NCBI GenBank assembly: GCA_017443765.1 | Contig: JAFSYB010000121.1 | Coordinates: 1 to 36,837 of the forward strand | Source: Muribaculaceae bacterium | GTDB lineage: Bacteria > Bacteroidota > Bacteroidia > Bacteroidales > Muribaculaceae | Direction of reading: 5' to 3' | Length of the DNA stretch: 36,837 bases | Shown here: positions 6,893 through 15,682 of the stretch, in pieces | Layout: the number at the start of each line of letters is the position of its first letter | How positions within the stretch are numbered: the first letter of the stretch is position 1 | Made by a program: the position numbers and the translations under genes | The notes under the pieces: model-generated | Databases searched by the model: none | What the model was told of the DNA's origin: nothing | What the model saw: only the letters and a program-made list of their open reading frames with translations

Positions 6893-9889
6893 ATGCCAAT
6901 CAAGATAACACAAGTAATTAGAGAACTCAACGTGGGACGCCTCACCATCGAGGATTTCCTGCGCAAGAAAGGCATTGCCGTCGACCAGAGCGTCAACGCA
7001 CGGGTCGACGACGATGTGTACCAAATGCTCATCAAGGAATTCAACCCCGACAAAGCACAAAAAGGCAAGGCAACGGCCCTGACCAGCGGACGGCAAAAGG
7101 AGAAGAAAGGCCCCGAGGAAATCAAGACCGAGTTGCCCGGACAGGTGTTCACCATCAGAGGCAAAATCGACCTCAAGACCGGCAGGCCGATAATCCCCTT
7201 GGCCGGCTCCGAGACGGCCGCCGAGCCCGCGAAACAGAATCAACCGGCAGTGGCTCCGCAGCCCGACACCGTGGCTGCCACGCCGCAGCCCGAATCGCCC
7301 GCGCCCACACCCGAACCGGCACCAGCGCCAAAGCAGGAACCGGCAGCCCCGCAGGCACAGGACGAGCCGGCAACCAATCGTCCGAAGGCCGAAATAGCCT
7401 CCGAGCCCGAACCGGTTGCAAAAGCCGAAACCGACGACGCGCCCCAGAGCGAACCCGCAACCGAGCCCAAGCACGAAGCCGAGGCCAAAACCAACAACCA
7501 GGACGTGGAGCCCGCTGCAACGCAGCAAGTGCCAAAAGCCGAACCCGAACAACTCGCAGCACAGGCTCCCGCAGCCGAACACGACACCCCCCTCGAGCCG
7601 CAACAGCCCGCACCCGCTGAGGACAACACCGAGGAGGCACCGGCCAAGCAGGAACCCGAGGTGTTCCGCTACAGCACCGCCCCCGAGCTGCAAGGCCCCA
7701 AGGTGATTGGCCGCGTGGATCTGGCCAGCCTCAACCAGCAGACGCGCCCCAAGAAGAAGTCGAAAGAGGAGCGGCGCAACGAGCGCATCGCCAAGGCACA
7801 GGCCGAGGGCGGCAGCCGGCGGAAGCGCAAACGCATTAACAAGGAGAAAGTCGACATCAACAGCGCTGCGGCGCAAATCTCGCAGCAAAGCGGCTCGAAC
7901 AACAGCAGCAACGCCGCCAAGGCCAAGGCCGATTCACAAAGCAGCAAGCGCAAGGAGAAAAAGAGCAAGCGCCCGCTCCACAACGAGGTCAGTGAGGAGG
8001 ATGTGCAGCGCCAGGTGAAAGAGACGCTGGCACGGCTCACCGCCAAAGCCAGCAAGAAAGGCGCCAAGCTGCGCCGCGAGAAGCGCGAGGCATTCCGCGA
8101 GGAGGAGCGAGAGATGGCCGCACAGGCCGCCGCCGAAAAGAAAGTGCTTAAACTCGCCGAGTTTGTCACAGCCAACGACCTGGCTTCCATGATGGATGTG
8201 CCAGTGACTAAAATCATCAGCACATGTATGTCGGTGGGCCTCATGGTTTCCATCAACCAGCGCCTGGAGGCCGACACCATCAACCTGGTGGCCGAGGAGT
8301 TCGGCTTCACCACCGAGTACACCAGCGCCGAGGTGGCCGAGGCCATCCACAACGAGGCCGACAACCCCGAAGACCTGGAGGAGCGCCCGCCTGTGGTCAC
8401 CGTGATGGGCCACGTGGACCACGGCAAGACCTCGCTGCTCGACCACATACGCAACACCAACGTCATTGCCGGCGAGGCGGGCGGCATCACCCAGCACATC
8501 GGCGCCTACACGGTCAAGCTCAAGAATGGCCGCCGCATCACGTTCCTCGACACGCCAGGCCATGCCGCGTTCACTGCCATGCGCGCACGAGGGGCACGCG
8601 TCACCGACATCGTGATTGTGATTGTGGATGCCAACGACCGTGTCATGCCGCAAACCGAGGAGGCCCTCAGCCACGCCTCGGCAGCCGGTGTGCCCATCAT
8701 CTTCGCCATCAACAAAATCGACTTGCCGGGAGCCAACCCCGAAAAAATCAAGGAGGAGCTGGCTGCGCGCAACTACCTCGTGGAGGACTGGGGCGGCACT
8801 TACCAGAGCCAGGACATCTCGGCCAAGAAAGGCACGGGGGTCTATGAGCTGCTTGAAAAGGTGCTCCTTGAAGCCGATATGCTCGACCTCAAGGCCAATC
8901 CGCACCGCAAGGCCACCGGGTCGATTATCGAGTCGTCGCTCGACAAGGGCCGTGGTTATGTGGCCACGGTGCTCGTCGACGGCGGCACGTTGCGCATGGG
9001 CGACATTGTGCTCGCCGGAACGCATTACGGCAAGGTGAAGGCGATGTTCAACGAGCGCAACGAGCGCATCACCGAGGCAGGGCCGGCACAGCCCGCCGTG
9101 ATTCTGGGCCTGAACGGCGCACCCACCGCCGGCGACAAGTTCAACGTGATGGACACCGACCAGGAGGCACGGCAAATAGCCGGCAAGCGCGAGCAGCTCC
9201 AGCGCGAGCAGGCGCAGCGCACCATGAAACGCTTCACACTCGAGGACATCAGCCGCCGACAAGCCAAGGGCGAGTTCCACGAGCTGAACGTGATTGTCAA
9301 GGGCGACGTCGATGGCTCCATCGAGGCACTGAGCGATTCACTCATCAAGCTCTCCACCCCCGAGGTCCAGGTCAATGTTATCCACAAGGCGGTGGGTGCC
9401 ATCACCGAGAGCGACATTACGCTGGCGGCGGCCAGCGATGCCTACATCATTGGCTTCCAGGTGCGTCCCAGTGCCGATGCCAAGCGCCTTGCCGCGCAGG
9501 AAGGCGTGGAGATTCGCCTCTACTCCATCATCTACGACTGTATCGAGGAGGTGAAAAGCGCCATGGAGGGGCTGCTCGCTCCCGAAGTCAAGGAGGAACT
9601 GCTCGGCTCGGCCGAGGTGCGACAGGTGTATCACATCAGCAAGGTGGGTACCATTGCCGGTGCCATGGTCACCGATGGCAAAATCAAGCGACAATGCAAG
9701 GTGCGCGTGATTCGCGACGGCATTGTGATTCACACCGGCGCACTTGCCTCGCTCAAGCGCTTCAAGGACGATGCCAAGGAGGTTGCCAGCGGTTTCGACT
9801 GCGGCTTCTCAATCCAGAGCTACAACGACATCTCCGAGGGCGACATTATCGAGGCTTTCGAGGAAATCGAGGTGCAGAAGAACCTGTAG
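6893..9889 (+). CDS. infB: Translation initiation factor IF-2
   Basis: IF-2 is the GTPase that places initiator tRNA on the 30S subunit and promotes subunit joining. The product has 998 residues. The N-terminal IF2_N helix domain (1-50) opens with [16 protein letters not shown] long low-complexity linker rich in Pro, Ala and Glu spans about 100-260, followed by a Lys/Arg-rich helical stretch to about 410 and a second IF2_N-like domain near 420-480. The G domain has GHVDHGKT at 506-513 (G1), DTPGH at 553-557 (G3) and NKID at 607-610 (G4). Domains II, III and the fMet-tRNA-binding C2 domain complete the protein. The ATG at 6893 follows AGAAGAAT, a reasonable ribosome site. The 129-base gap to nusA contains a weak AGCCCT/AGGGCT inverted repeat (6765-6770 with 6794-6799) but no consensus promoter. 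Confidence 0.97.
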   Translation: MPIKITQVIRELNVGRLTIEDFLRKKGIAVDQSVNARVDDDVYQMLIKEFNPDKAQKGKATALTSGRQKEKKGPEEIKTELPGQVFTIRGKIDLKTGRPIIPLAGSETAAEPAKQNQPAVAPQPDTVAATPQPESPAPTPEPAPAPKQEPAAPQAQDEPATNRPKAEIASEPEPVAKAETDDAPQSEPATEPKHEAEAKTNNQDVEPAATQQVPKAEPEQLAAQAPAAEHDTPLEPQQPAPAEDNTEEAPAKQEPEVFRYSTAPELQGPKVIGRVDLASLNQQTRPKKKSKEERRNERIAKAQAEGGSRRKRKRINKEKVDINSAAAQISQQSGSNNSSNAAKAKADSQSSKRKEKKSKRPLHNEVSEEDVQRQVKETLARLTAKASKKGAKLRREKREAFREEEREMAAQAAAEKKVLKLAEFVTANDLASMMDVPVTKIISTCMSVGLMVSINQRLEADTINLVAEEFGFTTEYTSAEVAEAIHNEADNPEDLEERPPVVTVMGHVDHGKTSLLDHIRNTNVIAGEAGGITQHIGAYTVKLKNGRRITFLDTPGHAAFTAMRARGARVTDIVIVIVDANDRVMPQTEEALSHASAAGVPIIFAINKIDLPGANPEKIKEELAARNYLVEDWGGTYQSQDISAKKGTGVYELLEKVLLEADMLDLKANPHRKATGSIIESSLDKGRGYVATVLVDGGTLRMGDIVLAGTHYGKVKAMFNERNERITEAGPAQPAVILGLNGAPTAGDKFNVMDTDQEARQIAGKREQLQREQAQRTMKRFTLEDISRRQAKGEFHELNVIVKGDVDGSIEALSDSLIKLSTPEVQVNVIHKAVGAITESDITLAAASDAYIIGFQVRPSADAKRLAAQEGVEIRLYSIIYDCIEEVKSAMEGLLAPEVKEELLGSAEVRQVYHISKVGTIAGAMVTDGKIKRQCKVRVIRDGIVIHTGALASLKRFKDDAKEVASGFDCGFSIQSYNDISEGDIIEAFEEIEVQKNL

Positions 9890-9996
9890 GCTCATCGACT
9901 TGGCAAGCAAGATGTGGATAAAGGAATTGTTCATGAGCGATGGGGTGGCACACGCCATCTCATCGGCGTCCTGGTGATTGCCCCGGGCGTGGCAAA

Positions 9997-10188
9997 TGCC
10001 GCTTGAACTACTGCACCCTCATGGGGCTGGTGGCCGGAGCTACCACCGACCCGCCCGCGCTGGCCTACGCCAACAAGACTGCCGGCAACGACGCACCTGC
10101 CGTGGCCTACAGCTACAGCACCGTCTATCCGCTCACAATGTTCCTGCGCATAACCTCGGCACAGCTGCTAATCATGATTCTTGCCTAA
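9997..10188 (+). pseudogene. 3' remnant of an AspT/YidE-type transporter gene
   Basis: From about 10000 the frame reads [20 protein letters not shown] and continues [16 protein letters not shown], ending [12 protein letters not shown] plus a last hydrophobic helix and a stop at 10186-10188. This is the conserved C-terminal end of the putative transporters with duplicated AspT/YidE domains (about 550 residues when whole). The TDPPALAYA motif is diagnostic. Nothing recognisable precedes it: infB ends at 9889, and the roughly 110 bases between show no matching transmembrane sequence in any one frame. An in-place 6-base duplication (TACAGC at 10108-10113 and 10114-10119) adds Tyr-Ser before STVYPL. 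I read this as the end of a gene lost by deletion. A start at 9940 (ATG) would give only 82 residues and no working transporter. Confidence 0.75.
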
Positions 10189-10207
10189 TCTCGCATATCG
10201 ACAAACA

Positions 10208-10786
10208 ATGAAAGACATCAATTTCACGCAGATACTCAGTGCCACGCTGGTGCTGCTCTCCATCATCGACATTGTGGGGTCGGTACCCATCATCTTGCAG
10301 CTGCGCGACAAGGGACGCCACGTTGATGCACTCAAGGCCACGATCTACTCCACAATCATCATGCTCGGCTTCTACTATGGCGGCTACTGGATTCTGAACA
10401 TCTTCAACTGCAACATCCAGTCGTTTGCCGCTGCGGGCGGATTCCTGATGTTCCTCATGGCATTAGAGATGATTCTCGACGTGGAGATTTTCAAGAACAA
10501 CGCCCCTGCGGGCGGTGCCACGCTGGTGCCGCTGGTGTTCCCGCTCATTGCCGGTGCCGGGGTGCTCACCACGCTCATCTCGCTCAAGGCGATGTATGCC
10601 GATGTGAACATCCTCATTGGCCTGGCCATCAACATGGCATGGGTCTATATCGTGATTCGCAGCACTGGCCGCGTGCAGCGACTGCTGGGCGAGGGGGGCA
10701 TCTTCTTCTCGCGCAAATTCTTCGGCATCATTCTGCTCGCCATGTCGGTGAAAATGATGACCGAGAACATTGCCAAGCTGTTCTGA
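10208..10786 (+). CDS. MarC family (UPF0056) integral membrane protein
   Basis: The product has 192 residues from the ATG at 10208; the frame stays open a further nine codons upstream. It has six predicted membrane segments arranged as two similar halves. The family motifs are present: SIIDIVGSVPIILQL near the start, AAAGGFLMFLMALEMIL in the middle, and PLVFPLIAGAGVLTTLISL opening the second half. MarC-family proteins sit in the inner membrane. Their substrate is not established, and the old link to multiple antibiotic resistance does not hold up. The gene begins 20 bases after the transporter remnant and may be read through from infB, since no terminator or consensus promoter is visible between them. 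Confidence 0.9.
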   Translation: MKDINFTQILSATLVLLSIIDIVGSVPIILQLRDKGRHVDALKATIYSTIIMLGFYYGGYWILNIFNCNIQSFAAAGGFLMFLMALEMILDVEIFKNNAPAGGATLVPLVFPLIAGAGVLTTLISLKAMYADVNILIGLAINMAWVYIVIRSTGRVQRLLGEGGIFFSRKFFGIILLAMSVKMMTENIAKLF

Positions 10787-10933
10787 CGCAATCCCCTTGC
10801 CGCCACCCCTTGGCGCCGGGTTCACCGCGTCGCATGTGCCGCCGCGGGGAGTGATGGCGATGCTCCATTTTGCGATGACGGCTGCTGTTTTCGCCGTTTT
10901 CACCCTGATACACAAAAAAAGTCGGTTTTTTCC

Positions 10934-10964
10934 TTTGCGTTGCCAACTCTTTGGGCTAATTTTG
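10934..10964 (+). promoter_or_regulatory. Bacteroidota-type promoter of tyrS-guaA
   Basis: TTTG (10934-10937), 19 bases and TAATTTTG (10957-10964) match the consensus. Transcription would start near 10971 and leave an unusually long leader of about 140 bases before tyrS (11113), in which I see no convincing stem. The rest of the 326-base gap (10787-10933) holds no gene that I recognise. Confidence 0.75.
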
Positions 10965-11112
10965 CAGTTTATTGGCGGTTTATGTGCCGAGATGTGCCTT
11001 TGAGAAGAAGTGGGCAAGTGCTAAACTCGTGATTGCGTCACAGCAAATTCCCAGTGAGCAAATGATTTAGATAATCCAATTAAAGACAATCAATAAAACA
11101 AAGAATACGTAA

Positions 11113-12414
11113 ATGAGCAAAATTAATTTTGTAGAAGAACTCACCTGGCGTGGAATGATCAACAACATCATGCCAGGCACCGAAGAACAACTGAACAAAG
11201 AAATGACCTCGGCCTATGTGGGCATCGACCCCACGGCCGATTCACTCCACATTGGCCACTTGGTGAGCATCATGATGCTCAAGCACTTCCAGCGCGCCGG
11301 TCACCGCCCCATCGCCTTGGTGGGCGGGGCCACCGGCATGATTGGCGACCCGTCGATGAAGAGCCAGGAGCGTGTGCTTATCGACGAGGACACGCTGCGC
11401 CACAACCAGGAGTGCATCCGCCGCCAGCTGGCGCACTTCCTCGACTTCGACAGCGACGCACCCAACCACGCCATCTTGGTCAACAACTACGACTGGATGA
11501 AGAACTACTCGTTCCTCAACTTTATCCGCGATGTGGGCAAGCACATCACCGTGAACTACATGATGGCCAAGGATTCGGTGAAAAAGCGCCTTGCCGCCAA
11601 TGCCGACCACGGCATGTCGTTCACCGAGTTCAGCTACCAGCTGCTGCAAGGCTACGACTTCCTGCACCTCTATGAGACCGAGAACTGCAAAATCCAGATG
11701 GGCGGCAGAGACCAATGGGGAAACATCACCACCGGCACCGAGCTTATCCGGCGTATGAACGGCGGCGAGGCCTACGCCATCACCTGCCCACTCATCACCA
11801 AGGCCGACGGTGGCAAGTTTGGCAAGACCGAGAGCGGCAACGTGTGGCTCGACCCCAAGCGCACCTCGCCCTACAAGTTCTACCAGTTCTGGCTCAACGT
11901 GAGCGACGTGGATGCCGCCAAGTATATCCGCATCTTCACCGACCTCACCCGCGACGAGATTGAGGCTCTCGAGGCCGAGCAGGCGCATGACCCCGGACAG
12001 CGGCCGCTGCAAAAGCGGCTTGCCCGCGAAATTACCACCATGGTACACAGCGCGAAAGACTACGAAATGGCTGTGGAGGCCTCGCAAATCCTGTTCTCCA
12101 ACAAGGCCCAGGACATCTTGCACCGCATCGACGAGGACACGCTGCTGGCCGTGTTCGACGGGGTGCCGCAGTTTGAGGTGGGGCGCGACCTGATTGAGGC
12201 CGGAACACCGCTGAGCACGCTGCTCGTCGACCATGCCGCCGTGTTCCCCAGCAGGGGCGAAATGCGCAAGATGACCCAGGGCGGCGGCGTGAGCATCAAC
12301 AAAGAGAAAATCACCGACCCCAACATGCCTGCCAGCACCGATATGCTGCTCAACGGCAAGTACATACTCGCCCAGCGAGGCAAGAAGAACTATTATCTGC
12401 TCATCGTGAGGTAA
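11113..12414 (+). CDS. tyrS: Tyrosyl-tRNA synthetase
   Basis: This class I synthetase charges tRNA-Tyr. The product has 433 residues, the usual bacterial TyrS length. The ATP site HIGH is at 46-49 (SLHIGHLVS) and the KMSKS-equivalent loop is KFGKT at 235-239. [21 protein letters not shown] and [11 protein letters not shown] are characteristic of the family. The C-terminal S4 RNA-binding domain covers about 360-433 and includes [11 protein letters not shown]. The ATG at 11113 follows an AT-rich leader with AAAGAATACGTAA. guaA starts seven bases after the stop, so the two are surely one transcript. Confidence 0.97.
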   Translation: MSKINFVEELTWRGMINNIMPGTEEQLNKEMTSAYVGIDPTADSLHIGHLVSIMMLKHFQRAGHRPIALVGGATGMIGDPSMKSQERVLIDEDTLRHNQECIRRQLAHFLDFDSDAPNHAILVNNYDWMKNYSFLNFIRDVGKHITVNYMMAKDSVKKRLAANADHGMSFTEFSYQLLQGYDFLHLYETENCKIQMGGRDQWGNITTGTELIRRMNGGEAYAITCPLITKADGGKFGKTESGNVWLDPKRTSPYKFYQFWLNVSDVDAAKYIRIFTDLTRDEIEALEAEQAHDPGQRPLQKRLAREITTMVHSAKDYEMAVEASQILFSNKAQDILHRIDEDTLLAVFDGVPQFEVGRDLIEAGTPLSTLLVDHAAVFPSRGEMRKMTQGGGVSINKEKITDPNMPASTDMLLNGKYILAQRGKKNYYLLIVR

Positions 12415-12421
12415 CCCCGTC

Positions 12422-13972
12422 ATGCCTATGCCCCAGAAAATCATCATTCTTGACTTTGGCTCGCAGACCACGCAGCTCATTGGGCGGCGTGTGCGCGAGC
12501 TGGACACGTTTTGCGAGATTCTGCCCTACAACAAGTACCCCGCCGGCGACCCCGATGTGATAGGCGTGATATTGAGCGGGTCGCCCTACTCGGTGCATGA
12601 CCCCGAGGCATTTCAGGTTGCCTTGAGCGAATTTGTGGGTCGCGTGCCAGTGCTGGGCATCTGCTACGGAGCGCAGTACATAGCGCACCAGGGCGGCGGT
12701 TGCGTGGAGCGTGCCGACAGCCGCGAGTATGGCCGGGCGCACCTAACGGGTATCGACCTCGCCGATGCGCTCCTGCAAGGCTTTGAGCCGGGGTCGCAAG
12801 TGTGGATGAGCCATGGCGACACCATCACCGCGCTGCCTGACGGCTGCCACGCCATTGCCTCGACGGCCGATGTGCCCTTTGCGGCCTACGCCAGCGACGC
12901 TGCCCCGCTGTGGGCCGTGCAGTTCCACCCCGAAGTGTTCCACACCGTGCAAGGCGGGCTGCTGCTGCGCAACTTCGTGGTGGGCATCTGCGGCAGCCGC
13001 CAGCAGTGGAGCGCCGCCTCGTTTGTCGACACCACCATCGAGCAGCTCCGCCAGCAGCTGGGGCACGACCGCGTGATTCTGGGGCTGAGCGGCGGCGTGG
13101 ACTCGAGCGTGTGCGCCGTGCTGCTCAACCGTGCCATCGGCGACCGCCTGACCTGCATCTTTGTGGACCACGGCATGCTGCGCAAGGACGAGTTCCGCAA
13201 GGTGATGGAAGCCTACCAGGGAATGGGGCTGAACGTGCGCGGCGTGGATGCCAGCGAGCGTTTCTTTGCCGACCTGGCCGGGGTCACCGACCCGGAGCGG
13301 AAACGCAAAATCATCGGGCGCGATTTTGTGGAAGTGTTCAACGCCGAGGCTGCGCGTATCACCGATGCACGCTGGCTTGCGCAGGGCACCATCTATCCCG
13401 ACCGCATCGAGAGCCTGAACATTACCGGTGGGGTGATTAAGAGCCACCACAACGTGGGCGGGTTGCCCGAGCAGATGCACCTGCGGCTGTGCGAGCCGCT
13501 GCAATGGCTCTTCAAGGACGAGGTGCGCCGCGTGGGGCGGCAGCTGGGCATGCCTGGGCGCCTCATCAAGCGGCACCCGTTCCCCGGGCCCGGGCTGGCC
13601 GTGCGCATCCTGGGTGAGGTCACACGCGAGCGCGTGCGCATCCTGCAAGAGGCCGACGACATCTACATCCAGGCCATGCTGAGCTACCGCTGCGACGACG
13701 GCGAGCCGCTCTACGACAAGGTGTGGCAGGCCGGGGCCATCTTGCTGGCCGATGTGCACTCGGTGGGCGTGATGGGCGACGAGCGCACCTACGAGCACCC
13801 CGTGGCCCTGCGCGCCGTCACCAGCACCGACGCCATGACCGCCGACTGGGCGCACCTGCCCTACGACTTCCTGGCTCGCGTGTCGAGCGAGATTATCAAC
13901 AGGGTGCGCGGTGTGAACCGCGTGTGCTACGACATCAGTTCCAAGCCTCCCGCAACCATCGAGTGGGAGTGA
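12422..13972 (+). CDS. guaA: GMP synthase (glutamine-hydrolysing)
   Basis: GMP synthase converts XMP, ATP and glutamine to GMP. The product has 516 residues. The N-terminal class I glutamine amidotransferase has its nucleophile Cys81 in GICYGAQ and the His169/Glu171 pair in VQFHPEV. The ATP-pyrophosphatase P-loop SGGVDSS lies at 223-229 ([11 protein letters not shown]), and the C-terminal dimerisation domain carries [15 protein letters not shown] and ends with PPATIEWE. The start could be the ATG at 12422 or at 12428; either leaves the protein unchanged in function. It is co-transcribed with tyrS and followed by a strong terminator. Confidence 0.97.
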   Translation: MPMPQKIIILDFGSQTTQLIGRRVRELDTFCEILPYNKYPAGDPDVIGVILSGSPYSVHDPEAFQVALSEFVGRVPVLGICYGAQYIAHQGGGCVERADSREYGRAHLTGIDLADALLQGFEPGSQVWMSHGDTITALPDGCHAIASTADVPFAAYASDAAPLWAVQFHPEVFHTVQGGLLLRNFVVGICGSRQQWSAASFVDTTIEQLRQQLGHDRVILGLSGGVDSSVCAVLLNRAIGDRLTCIFVDHGMLRKDEFRKVMEAYQGMGLNVRGVDASERFFADLAGVTDPERKRKIIGRDFVEVFNAEAARITDARWLAQGTIYPDRIESLNITGGVIKSHHNVGGLPEQMHLRLCEPLQWLFKDEVRRVGRQLGMPGRLIKRHPFPGPGLAVRILGEVTRERVRILQEADDIYIQAMLSYRCDDGEPLYDKVWQAGAILLADVHSVGVMGDERTYEHPVALRAVTSTDAMTADWAHLPYDFLARVSSEIINRVRGVNRVCYDISSKPPATIEWE

Positions 13973-14000
13973 GGCCCAGGCAGGCCGGGCATAACTGCAC

Positions 14001-14056
14001 AAAGCATTGGCAGGCGATGTCCCCATCAGGGGAAACGCCTGCCAATGCTTTGCTTT
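14001..14056 (+). terminator. Rho-independent terminator after guaA with nested hairpin
   Basis: A perfect 16-bp inverted repeat (14001-14016 with 14036-14051) encloses a 19-base loop, which itself holds CCCC/GGGG (14021-14024 with 14029-14032). GCTTTT follows at 14052-14056. It separates the tyrS-guaA transcript from the division cluster. Confidence 0.85.
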
Positions 14057-14289
14057 TGGAAATATCGGCGATTTACAACCGCAAAAAATTTGCAAAACAC
14101 AATTTTTGAGAAGCCGCATAAACAAAGGGATTCCGAGGGTTGTTAATAACTTTTTGATGAAAAATTGTAAATTTTTGAATTTGGAAATGCAAATTATTGC
14201 GGAATTGTTTGTAATTTTACACGCTGAAATTTAGACGGCCTTTTCACCCCCCTCGCGGGGGTGATTCTTGGGCTGAAACTGCGATAAAA
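14057..14289 (+). promoter_or_regulatory. Leader region of the division/cell wall cluster
   Basis: This stretch is very AT-rich and holds no gene; in particular no mraZ. The best -7 candidate is TAATTTTA (14212-14219), one base off TAnnTTTG, but no TTTG lies 19-21 bases upstream. The promoter is therefore uncertain. Just before rsmH a GC-rich hairpin CACCCCC/GGGGGTG (14245-14251 with 14257-14263) sits in the predicted leader, 26 bases ahead of the start codon, followed by ATTCTT rather than a T run. Confidence 0.45.
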
Positions 14290-15198
14290 ATGGAAGAACC
14301 GGTCTATCACATTCCCGCCTTGCTGGAACCCTGCATCGAGGGTTTGGCCATCAAGCCCGATGGCACTTATGTCGACGCCACCTTTGGTGGCGGCGGCCAC
14401 AGCCGTGCCATTTTGAATCGCTTGTCGCAACATGGGCGGCTCTTTGGCTTTGACCAGGATTTGGACGCGCTTTCCTGCTGCCCCGATGACCCCAGGTTTT
14501 CGTTTGTACACAGCAATTTCGCCTACTTGGGCAATTTTATGCGTTTTCACGGTGTGGAGGCCGTGGACGGCATTCTGGCCGACCTGGGGGTGTCGTTCCA
14601 TCATTTCGACGACAGCAGCCGTGGCTTCAGTTTCCGGGCCGATGCCCCGCTCGACATGCGCATGAACCGTGGTGCGCGTGTGAATGCCGCCGAGTTGCTG
14701 GCCACGGCCACCGAGGCGCAACTGGCCGACATCTTTTTCCTTTACGGCGAGCTGCGGCAGAGCCGCCGGATTGCGTCGGCCATTGTCAAGGCGCGCGCCA
14801 GCAAGCCTATCGCCACCACCGGGCGGCTGGTCGAGGTGGTAGAGCCACTGATGAGGGCTGCGCAACAGAAAAAGGAGCTGGCGCAGGTGTTCCAGGCCCT
14901 GCGCATTGCGGTGAACGACGAGATGGAGGCCTTGCGCCGTTTGCTGGAGCAGTCGGTGCGCGTGCTGCGTCCCGGAGGCCGATTGGTGGTGATTGCCTAT
15001 CACTCGCTCGAGGACCGCATGGTGAAGAATTTTATGCGGAGCGGCAACGTGGAGGGCCGGGCCGAGAAAGACTTCTACGGCCGCACCGAGACCCCGCTGC
15101 GCGTGGTGAACAACCGGGTCATCACACCCGATGCCGACGAGGTGGCTCGCAACCCACGCTCGCGCAGTGCCAAGCTACGCATAGCACAGAGATTATAA
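14290..15198 (+). CDS. rsmH: 16S rRNA (cytosine1402-N4)-methyltransferase
   Basis: RsmH (MraW) methylates N4 of C1402 in the 30S P site using SAM. The product has 302 residues. The SAM-binding loop is YVDATFGGGGHSRAIL (27-42), with GILADLGVSFHHFDD and FRADAPLDMRMNR as the next family motifs. PGGRLVVIAYHSLEDRMVKN and the final NPRSRSAKLR are equally diagnostic. It is the first gene of the division/cell wall cluster here, 52 bases before the ftsL-like gene. Confidence 0.97.
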   Translation: MEEPVYHIPALLEPCIEGLAIKPDGTYVDATFGGGGHSRAILNRLSQHGRLFGFDQDLDALSCCPDDPRFSFVHSNFAYLGNFMRFHGVEAVDGILADLGVSFHHFDDSSRGFSFRADAPLDMRMNRGARVNAAELLATATEAQLADIFFLYGELRQSRRIASAIVKARASKPIATTGRLVEVVEPLMRAAQQKKELAQVFQALRIAVNDEMEALRRLLEQSVRVLRPGGRLVVIAYHSLEDRMVKNFMRSGNVEGRAEKDFYGRTETPLRVVNNRVITPDADEVARNPRSRSAKLRIAQRL

Positions 15199-15250
15199 TA
15201 TGCAGGACGTTAAGCCCTATTGAACATAACCGAATAATACGCAAAAGATT

Positions 15251-15682
15251 ATGAGTGCAGAACCCCATATCCCCATGAGCGATGAGCGTGAGCCCGGTGT
15301 TGCCGGTCAGCAGTCCGCCGCCGGCACCGAGGAGCAGCAGCAAAGTCGCCCCAAGCGTCGCCAGCGTACTGCTTCTACGCTGTCAGGAATTTGGCAGGGA
15401 AGAATCCTGTCGCTCGACTTGTTCAAGCGTAATGTGTTTTTCATCATCGCCGTCACGGGCATGATGCTCATGTATATCGCCAACAAATTTGATTGCCAAA
15501 GCAAAATGCAGGAGGTGATGAAGCTCAAGACCGAACTGGAAAATGCCAAGACCGACTGCGTGAACGCCAGCGCGCGCTATAACTCGCTCATTCGTGAAAG
15601 CCACATGAAAGCCTATGTGGACACCATGCACATCGACCTCTCTAATCCCGAAACACCACCTTATCACTTGACAAAGCAATGA
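15251..15682 (+). CDS. ftsL: FtsL-like division protein of Bacteroidota
   Basis: FtsL is a small bitopic protein of the divisome that works with FtsB, FtsQ and FtsWI. The product has 143 residues. The N-terminal 45 or so residues are polar and probably disordered and cytoplasmic (Gln/Glu/Arg-rich). One membrane helix covers about 62-81 (NVFFIIAVTGMMLMYIANKF). A short periplasmic coiled coil follows, with QEVMKLKTELENAKTDC. Sequence identity with proteobacterial FtsL is low; the call rests on topology, size and position between rsmH and ftsI. Its TGA overlaps the ftsI ATG by four bases (ATGA), so the two are translationally coupled. A second in-frame ATG at 15284 would remove 11 residues. Confidence 0.82.
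   Translation: MSAEPHIPMSDEREPGVAGQQSAAGTEEQQQSRPKRRQRTASTLSGIWQGRILSLDLFKRNVFFIIAVTGMMLMYIANKFDCQSKMQEVMKLKTELENAKTDCVNASARYNSLIRESHMKAYVDTMHIDLSNPETPPYHLTKQ

Noticed and set aside
6410..7888. 492-codon minus-strand frame opposite nusA and infB
   Set aside because: Low-complexity Gly/Leu/Phe sequence produced by the Pro/Ala/Glu linker of infB read backwards.
11242..14125. Long minus-strand frames opposite tyrS and guaA (11242-12507 and 12743-14125)
   Set aside because: Antisense shadows of two well-identified genes.
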